Assembly: GCF_008629685.1 (NCBI RefSeq)
Contig: NZ_VWSF01000001.1
Span: 496,001-560,000, forward strand
Direction of reading: 5' to 3'
Source: Adhaeribacter rhizoryzae
GTDB lineage: Bacteria > Bacteroidota > Bacteroidia > Cytophagales > Hymenobacteraceae
Length of the DNA: 64,000 bases
Shown here: one piece after another, positions 59,653-64,000 of the stretch
How the letters are laid out: each line of letters begins with the position of its first letter
Numbering within the stretch: the stretch's first letter is position 1
Notes under the pieces: model-generated
Seen by the model: the letters and a program-made list of their open reading frames with translations, nothing else
The model's database searches: none
Told to the model about the DNA's origin: nothing
Translations under genes and position numbers: made by a program

Positions 59653-60331
59653 GCATATAGAAACGCAAAGTAATATAGCACCTTATATCGATCATACGCT
59701 TCTGCGCCCCGATGCAGACGAGCGTATGATCGTTTCTTTATGCGCCGAGGCAGAGGAATTTGGGTTTGCGGCAGTTTGCATTCCGCCTTGTTTTGTAAAG
59801 CTGGCCAAAAACACGCTGAACGGACATGATATTAAAATTGCCACCGTTATTGGCTTTCCGTTGGGTTACCAAACCGCCGAAGTAAAATTTTTTGAAGCCC
59901 ATAAAGCTTTAACTACCGGAGCGGCCGAAATAGATATGGTCATGAACCTGGCGGCTTTTAAATCGGGGCACTACGCCGAAGTGGAAAACGAAATTGGCGA
60001 AATGGCAACGCTATGCCATTTTAAAAATGCGCAACTTAAGGTAATTATTGAAACAGCTTTATTAACCGAAGAAGAAATAAAAAAAGCTTGCGAAATATGT
60101 ACCGAAGCCGAAGCTGATTTTGTAAAAACTTCTACCGGGTTTTCCAGCCGGGGCGCTTCCGTTAACGATGTAAAATTAATGCGAAAATATTTGCCCGACT
60201 ATATTCAGATAAAAGCTTCTGGTGGCATTCGCGATTTAGCCTTTGCCAAAGAATTAATTGCCGCCGGTGCCGATCGGATCGGTACTTCGGTGGGTATTCA
60301 ATTAGTAAAAAATGAAAAAGAATTTCTTTAG
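59642..60331 (+). CDS. deoC: Deoxyribose-phosphate aldolase
   Basis: 229 residues from TTG 59642. An in-frame TGA at 59636-59638 leaves only TTA before that TTG, so no ATG start is possible near the conserved N terminus IAPYIDHTLLRPDA. DeoC cleaves 2-deoxyribose-5-phosphate to acetaldehyde and glyceraldehyde-3-phosphate. Schiff-base lysine K162 is in FVKTSTGFSSRGA, the second catalytic lysine K191 in IKASGGIRD, and GAAEIDMVMN holds D98. It overlaps secA by 11 nt and the next gene by 20 nt. Confidence 0.95.
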   Translation: MKTKHIETQSNIAPYIDHTLLRPDADERMIVSLCAEAEEFGFAAVCIPPCFVKLAKNTLNGHDIKIATVIGFPLGYQTAEVKFFEAHKALTTGAAEIDMVMNLAAFKSGHYAEVENEIGEMATLCHFKNAQLKVIIETALLTEEEIKKACEICTEAEADFVKTSTGFSSRGASVNDVKLMRKYLPDYIQIKASGGIRDLAFAKELIAAGADRIGTSVGIQLVKNEKEFL

Positions 60332-60839
60332 TAGTGTATTAGTTTTATTATTTCTCTTTTTCATGTCGGCTTGTGCTACCGCTGTTAGAACAACCGGTAG
60401 TACCGATGCGCGCATCGAGGGAACTGCTAAAGCCGAAGATCTAAGTAAATATCGGCCAAAATTTGACTTGCCTGCCGGCGCTACCGGAACAAATACCGGT
60501 TCAACTGCTGCTGCTACCGCTATACCAACCAATCATGTTAATACCAAAGTAGCAGCGTTAATGGATACTTTAGCCAACATGAATAAATCTATCCGGTTTG
60601 CGCAGGGCTATCGCATATTGGCCTACACTGGTATGGAACGAAAGACTGCTCTTGATCTAAGGGCGGAAATTGTGGCGCGGTTACCCGATGAACCGGTTTA
60701 TCCGCAATACAAACAACCTACCTGGCGGGTTAAAGTAGGCGATTATTTCAGCCGGATTGAAGCCCAGCAAGTACTACTCCGGATTAAAGATTTAGCGCCC
60801 AATGCCATGATTGTGGTGGACCAGATAAATGTAAAATAA
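60312..60839 (+). CDS. SPOR-domain lipoprotein
   Basis: 175 residues. A strong signal (KKNFFSSVLVLLFLFFMSAC) ends in the lipobox with C21. A Thr/Ala-rich linker (about 25-80) leads to a SPOR domain (about 90-175), with FAQGYRILAYTGMERKTALDLRAEIVARLP and WRVKVGDYFSRIEAQQVLLRI. SPOR domains bind denuded glycan strands at division sites, so the protein is likely envelope-associated. It overlaps the deoC 3' end by 20 nt. Confidence 0.88.
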   Translation: MKKNFFSSVLVLLFLFFMSACATAVRTTGSTDARIEGTAKAEDLSKYRPKFDLPAGATGTNTGSTAAATAIPTNHVNTKVAALMDTLANMNKSIRFAQGYRILAYTGMERKTALDLRAEIVARLPDEPVYPQYKQPTWRVKVGDYFSRIEAQQVLLRIKDLAPNAMIVVDQINVK

Positions 60840-60866
60840 AAGGCCTAGATTGGCCTTTTTTGTTTT
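60838..60866 (+). terminator. Terminator after the SPOR gene
   Basis: AAAAGGCC (60838-60845) pairs with GGCCTTTT (60852-60859), then further T. The stem begins inside the stop codon of the SPOR gene. Confidence 0.88.
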
Positions 60867-61004
60867 AAGTGGTTAATATTTCTAATATCTGAATTTTATC
60901 AGATTAATAAGAGCTTAAAACTATCATTCCATTGCGTTTTAGATAAACCAGATTAGTTTTATTAACTTTCGCTTTTCAATTAGAAATCTCAGTTTTATAT
61001 AGTT

Positions 61005-62195
61005 ATGGCTGATTTAAAAGAGGCAATTAAAATAATGGCAGCCGATTTCGCTGCCGATACGGTAAGCATTCGCCGGCATTTACACGCCAATCCCGAACTT
61101 TCTTTCCAGGAATATAACACCTCTGCTTTTGTTAAAAGCAAATTGCAGGAGTACGGTTTGGCACCAATTAGCATGGCCGATACAGGCGTGGTAGCTTTAA
61201 TAGCCGGCAAAAATCCAGAGAAGCGAACCATTGCCCTGCGGGCCGATATGGATGCCTTGCCCATAAATGAGCAGAACGCAGTAGATTATAAATCGAAAAA
61301 CGAAGGCGTAATGCACGCTTGCGGCCACGATGTACATACAGCTTCTTTGCTGGGGACTGCCCGTATATTAAACCAATTGCGCGAAGAATTTGAAGGTACC
61401 GTAAAACTTATTTTTCAGCCTGGCGAAGAAATTATTCCGGGTGGCGCTTCTATCATGATAAAAGAAGGCGTACTGCAAAACCCAACGCCCCAGGCAATAT
61501 TCGGGCAGCATGTTTTTCCGGTATTGCCGGCCGGTCAGGTAGGGGTACGTTCGGGTATGTACATGGCCAGCTCCGATGAATTGTATGTAACCGTAAAAGG
61601 TAAAGGCGGCCACGGCGCCATGCCCGAAATTAATATTGATCCGGTGGTAATTGCCGCGCATATTATTGTGGCCTTGCAGCAAATTGTGAGCCGTCATGCC
61701 AGTCCGCGCATACCTACTGTATTATCATTTGGTAAAGTTATAGCCAACGGTGCCACCAACGTAATACCCAACGAGGTAAAGATGGAGGGTACTTTCCGGA
61801 CCATGAACGAACCATGGCGGGCCGAAGCGCACCAGAAAATGAAAAAAATGGCCGAACAAATGGCCGAAGCCATGGGCGGCAGTTGCGAGTTTACCATCCG
61901 TCGAGGTTATCCTTATTTGCAAAACTCCCCCGAGTTAACGGCTAAAATGCGGTCGGCGGCTGAAGAATTTTTAGGCACAGAAAACGTAATAGATTTGGAT
62001 ATTTGGATGGCCGCTGAAGATTTTGCGTATTATACCCAACAGGTAGATGCTTGCTTCTATCGGCTTGGTACCCGCAACGAAGAGCGCGGTATTACTTCAT
62101 CGGTACATACGCCTACTTTTGATGTGGACGAAGCATCGCTGCAAACAGGAATGGGTTTAATGACCTGGCTGGCATTGGAAGAACTAAAAAGCTAA
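61005..62195 (+). CDS. M20 family amidohydrolase/peptidase
   Basis: 396 residues, of the N-acyl-L-amino-acid amidohydrolase (hippurate hydrolase, IAA-amino-acid hydrolase) branch. Metal-site features: ALRADMDALP (78-87), VMHACGHDVHTASLLG (102-117), FQPGEEIIPGGA (137-148) and the late DIWMAAEDFAYY; the dimerisation domain has GKGGHGAMPEINIDPVVIAAHII. No signal peptide, so cytoplasmic. It probably deacylates N-acyl amino acids or peptides; exact substrate unknown. Confidence 0.92.
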   Translation: MADLKEAIKIMAADFAADTVSIRRHLHANPELSFQEYNTSAFVKSKLQEYGLAPISMADTGVVALIAGKNPEKRTIALRADMDALPINEQNAVDYKSKNEGVMHACGHDVHTASLLGTARILNQLREEFEGTVKLIFQPGEEIIPGGASIMIKEGVLQNPTPQAIFGQHVFPVLPAGQVGVRSGMYMASSDELYVTVKGKGGHGAMPEINIDPVVIAAHIIVALQQIVSRHASPRIPTVLSFGKVIANGATNVIPNEVKMEGTFRTMNEPWRAEAHQKMKKMAEQMAEAMGGSCEFTIRRGYPYLQNSPELTAKMRSAAEEFLGTENVIDLDIWMAAEDFAYYTQQVDACFYRLGTRNEERGITSSVHTPTFDVDEASLQTGMGLMTWLALEELKS

Positions 62196-62272
62196 CAGCT
62201 TTAAATAGCTTCTGGAATAGCATTTAGCGGGAGAAATATTCGGGAATAATATTAATAATTAATAAAGCATTT

Positions 62273-63121
62273 GTGCAGTTGAAATGGACTTTACCTCGAG
62301 TTGGGCGCTGGGGTAAATATGGGGTGACGCTTTACTTTTTTAGCTTTCTATTTTCTCCGGGGGCAAGCCTAGCCCAACATAAAATAATGCGGCCGGCTAA
62401 TTTCTGGCCCGAGTTGCAGGTAGAATACGTGCTAAAAAATACCAGCTTCTTTTATTTCCGGAATCATTATCGTTTTAATTTTGATGATGCAAATAATTAT
62501 TTAGGCGAAAAAGGCCTGACCGAAAGCCTGGAGCGGGTACAAGTGCGGGCTGGGTATGAACAGGTGTTTAATAACCAGTGGAGCTTAGGCATTGCGGAGT
62601 CTTATGCCAAAGAACAAACGCGCGGCATTTTCTTTAACGAGGTTTACGCCCGCCATATAAGTACCTTCGGAAAAATCCGGTTTGCGCAACGGGCCTCTTT
62701 TGAGCATATTTTGCGGTGGCCAACCAATAATAATGGCCGCATCCGGTTCCGGGCCGATTTAGAGCAAAATATTAATGTAGGCAAAAGACTTATCAGGCCC
62801 CGGCTTTCCTATGATTTGTTTTATAATATTAGCTACCAAAATCCCAAAGGGCCAAATATTGCCCAACGACTGGTTGATCGTACCCGCTTACGGCTGGAGG
62901 TACTTTACAACTTTAACGAAAGATTTTCGGCTACGCCTTATTTTACCGAACAGGTAGATTTTACGGGTAAAGCGCCAGAATACAGCGCCGCGGGAGAAAT
63001 AATAAAGCCGGCTAGCAAGCAAAATGCGCATACTCCTATTGTCGGTCTGGATTTGCGCTACGTTTTATTTCATGGCGGCGAGCCATTTCCCCGGACATTA
63101 CCTAGCCATTCGAGTAAATAA
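62273..63121 (+). CDS. DUF2490 family protein, outer-membrane type
   Basis: 282 residues. Start GTG 62273 (TTG 62279 also possible); no ATG lies before the signal-like stretch YGVTLYFFSFLFSPGASLAQ. The rest has alternating strands with many aromatic residues (for example FYFRNHYRFNF, RIRFRADLEQNINV, RLRLEVLYNFNERFSATPYFTEQ), as in beta-barrel DUF2490 proteins. Function unknown. The C terminus (LPSHSSK) is not the usual aromatic end. Confidence 0.8.
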   Translation: MQLKWTLPRVGRWGKYGVTLYFFSFLFSPGASLAQHKIMRPANFWPELQVEYVLKNTSFFYFRNHYRFNFDDANNYLGEKGLTESLERVQVRAGYEQVFNNQWSLGIAESYAKEQTRGIFFNEVYARHISTFGKIRFAQRASFEHILRWPTNNNGRIRFRADLEQNINVGKRLIRPRLSYDLFYNISYQNPKGPNIAQRLVDRTRLRLEVLYNFNERFSATPYFTEQVDFTGKAPEYSAAGEIIKPASKQNAHTPIVGLDLRYVLFHGGEPFPRTLPSHSSK

Positions 63122-63288
63122 AATAATTATTTAACTGACTTTTAGTCTTATTTTAATATTTTTATATAGTTTTTAATGTCATAGTGTCTGGATTTTGTCG
63201 GATTTTTGGTTTGGTATGGAATTTATTAATAGTTAGATATCAGATTAAGAAATTAAAAATTCAGACATAAAACTAGGAGATTAAAACC

Positions 63289-63726
63289 ATGACAGTAGCA
63301 AGAGTAAACGGTCAGTTACTAGACAGATTACCAGAAACCTATGGTACCCTGTTAGATAAATTTTTTACCGAAGGCTTAACAACTAAGCGTAATTTAACTA
63401 CCTTCCGTCCGCAGGTAGATGCCATTGAAACACAAGAAGCCTTTAAGTTTGAAGTAGCTTTACCCGGTTTCCGGAAAGAAGATGTACAACTGGAATTACA
63501 GGAAGGTAAATTAACTATTTCGGGAGAGCGGAAGTTTGATACCGAAAATAAAGAAAACAAGTATCACTTCATCGAAACCAATTACGGTAAGTTTAGCCGT
63601 TCTTTCTTCCTGCCCGATAATATTAACGAAAGCGCCATAGAAGCGCAGTTCCAAAATGGTCTGTTAACTGTAGTAGTACCTAAAGATGCACAGAAGGTAT
63701 TAAAGCGGCAGATTGAGATAAAATAA
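63289..63726 (+). CDS. Hsp20/alpha-crystallin small heat shock protein
   Basis: 145 residues. The alpha-crystallin domain is at about 42-140, with FKFEVALPGFRKEDVQLELQEGKLTISGERK and FFLPDNINESAIEAQFQNGLLTVVVPK. The C terminus ends in IEIK, a possible I-x-I-type anchor. It is an ATP-independent holdase. AGGAG at 63275-63279 is 9 nt from the start, a Shine-Dalgarno-like site uncommon in this window. A terminator follows, then the start of a probable serine protease. Confidence 0.95.
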   Translation: MTVARVNGQLLDRLPETYGTLLDKFFTEGLTTKRNLTTFRPQVDAIETQEAFKFEVALPGFRKEDVQLELQEGKLTISGERKFDTENKENKYHFIETNYGKFSRSFFLPDNINESAIEAQFQNGLLTVVVPKDAQKVLKRQIEIK

Positions 63727-63734
63727 TTTTTGAG

Positions 63735-63778
63735 ATAAAACAAAAAAGACGCATATTTTGGCGTCTTTTTTGTTTTAT
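63735..63778. terminator. Terminator after hsp20
   Basis: An 18-bp inverted repeat (63735-63752 with 63761-63778, 8-nt loop) with A-rich left and T-rich right arm. It can act in either direction. Confidence 0.9.
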
Positions 63779-63922
63779 TACCGTTATTAAAAGCTAAGTA
63801 GAGCCGGAACTATGGCCAATATACTAACACTAAAATATTAAGCGTTACTATAATCCAGGGTAATTAGGAAATCCGGCACAAGACTTATTAAAATACACCA
63901 TTAAACCTTATTTGTTTTATTT

Positions 63923-64000
63923 ATGAAAGCAAGACAATTTATGTTTGGCCTTGTGCTTTCTGCCGTAATGGGCGGCGGTATAGCTATTGGAGGTTATAAA
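63923..64000 (+). CDS. Start of a gene, probable Do/HtrA serine protease (cut by window end)
   Basis: 26 codons: MKARQFMFGLVLSAVMGGGI plus AIGGYK, a basic n-region and a glycine-rich membrane or signal segment. This resembles the N terminus of Do-like periplasmic proteases in related genomes, which I recall often lying near hsp20, but the catalytic part is outside the window. Identity is therefore tentative. Confidence 0.45.
   Translation, partial: MKARQFMFGLVLSAVMGGGIAIGGYK

Noticed and set aside
60935-60970. Promoter before the M20 gene (TAACTTTC with an upstream TTG)
   Set aside because: The last base of the octamer is wrong and the spacer of 28 nt is too long.

Overview
The window is a chromosomal segment from a member of the Bacteroidota, most likely the Cytophagales/Hymenobacteraceae (Adhaeribacter-like; this placement is inference). 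The evidence is: promoters of the TTTG-N19-21-TAnnTTTG type, near absence of Shine-Dalgarno sequences, an AT-leaning base composition, a SecA of more than 1,100 residues, a tRNA-tuf-tRNA-secE-nusG arrangement, and a carA-eno-FtsB-like block after rplQ. No rRNA, CRISPR array, complete insertion sequence or prophage was seen.

Layout. 1-2.5 kb: the 3' end of a TonB-dependent receptor and a PepSY membrane protein, which together suggest iron uptake. 2.5-4.7 kb (minus strand): a biotin carboxyl carrier protein, pyrH and frr. 4.7-7.3 kb: an M1 metallopeptidase lipoprotein. 7.5-39.4 kb: the translation and transcription super-cluster, all on the plus strand. It runs tRNA-Tyr, tRNA-Gly, tRNA-Thr, tuf, tRNA-Trp, secE, nusG, rplKAJL, rpoBC, a DUF3467 gene, rpsL-rpsG-fusA-rpsJ, then the S10, spc and alpha sets from rplC to rplQ. 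rpmD and rpmJ are short genes within it. Internal promoters precede tRNA-Tyr, tRNA-Trp, rpsL, rplC and probably rpsH. Hairpins lie between tRNA-Thr and tuf, after tuf, between rplL and rpoB, between rpoB and rpoC, after rpsJ, after rpsK and after rplQ, so expression can be graded along the cluster. rpsJ is cut off from rplC by a terminator and a new promoter.

39.4-49.4 kb: housekeeping genes carA, eno, an FtsB/DivIC-like protein, an orphan hscA, an L,D-transpeptidase, a type-2 malate/lactate dehydrogenase, a short Ppx/GppA, an RlmI-like methyltransferase and dapF. 49.4-50.7 kb looks accessory. It holds a WGR-domain lipoprotein with a TTG start, then a 47-bp inverted-repeat element flanked by 9-bp direct repeats, then a GNAT gene. 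51.2-55.9 kb: a compact surface-carbohydrate locus of a GT4 glycosyltransferase, UDP-galactopyranose mutase and a GH1-like/RmlD-like fusion protein. 56.3-60.8 kb: secA, deoC and a SPOR lipoprotein overlapping one another. 61-64 kb: an M20 amidohydrolase, a DUF2490 protein, Hsp20 and the first codons of a probable Do/HtrA protease.

Most of the window is conserved core genome. The best leads for something less described are the small element behind the WGR lipoprotein, the glycosyltransferase-Glf-GH1/RmlD locus, the alternative hairpins in the rplK leader, and the few genes that do carry a Shine-Dalgarno sequence. I found no convincing defence system or other wholly new multi-gene system.
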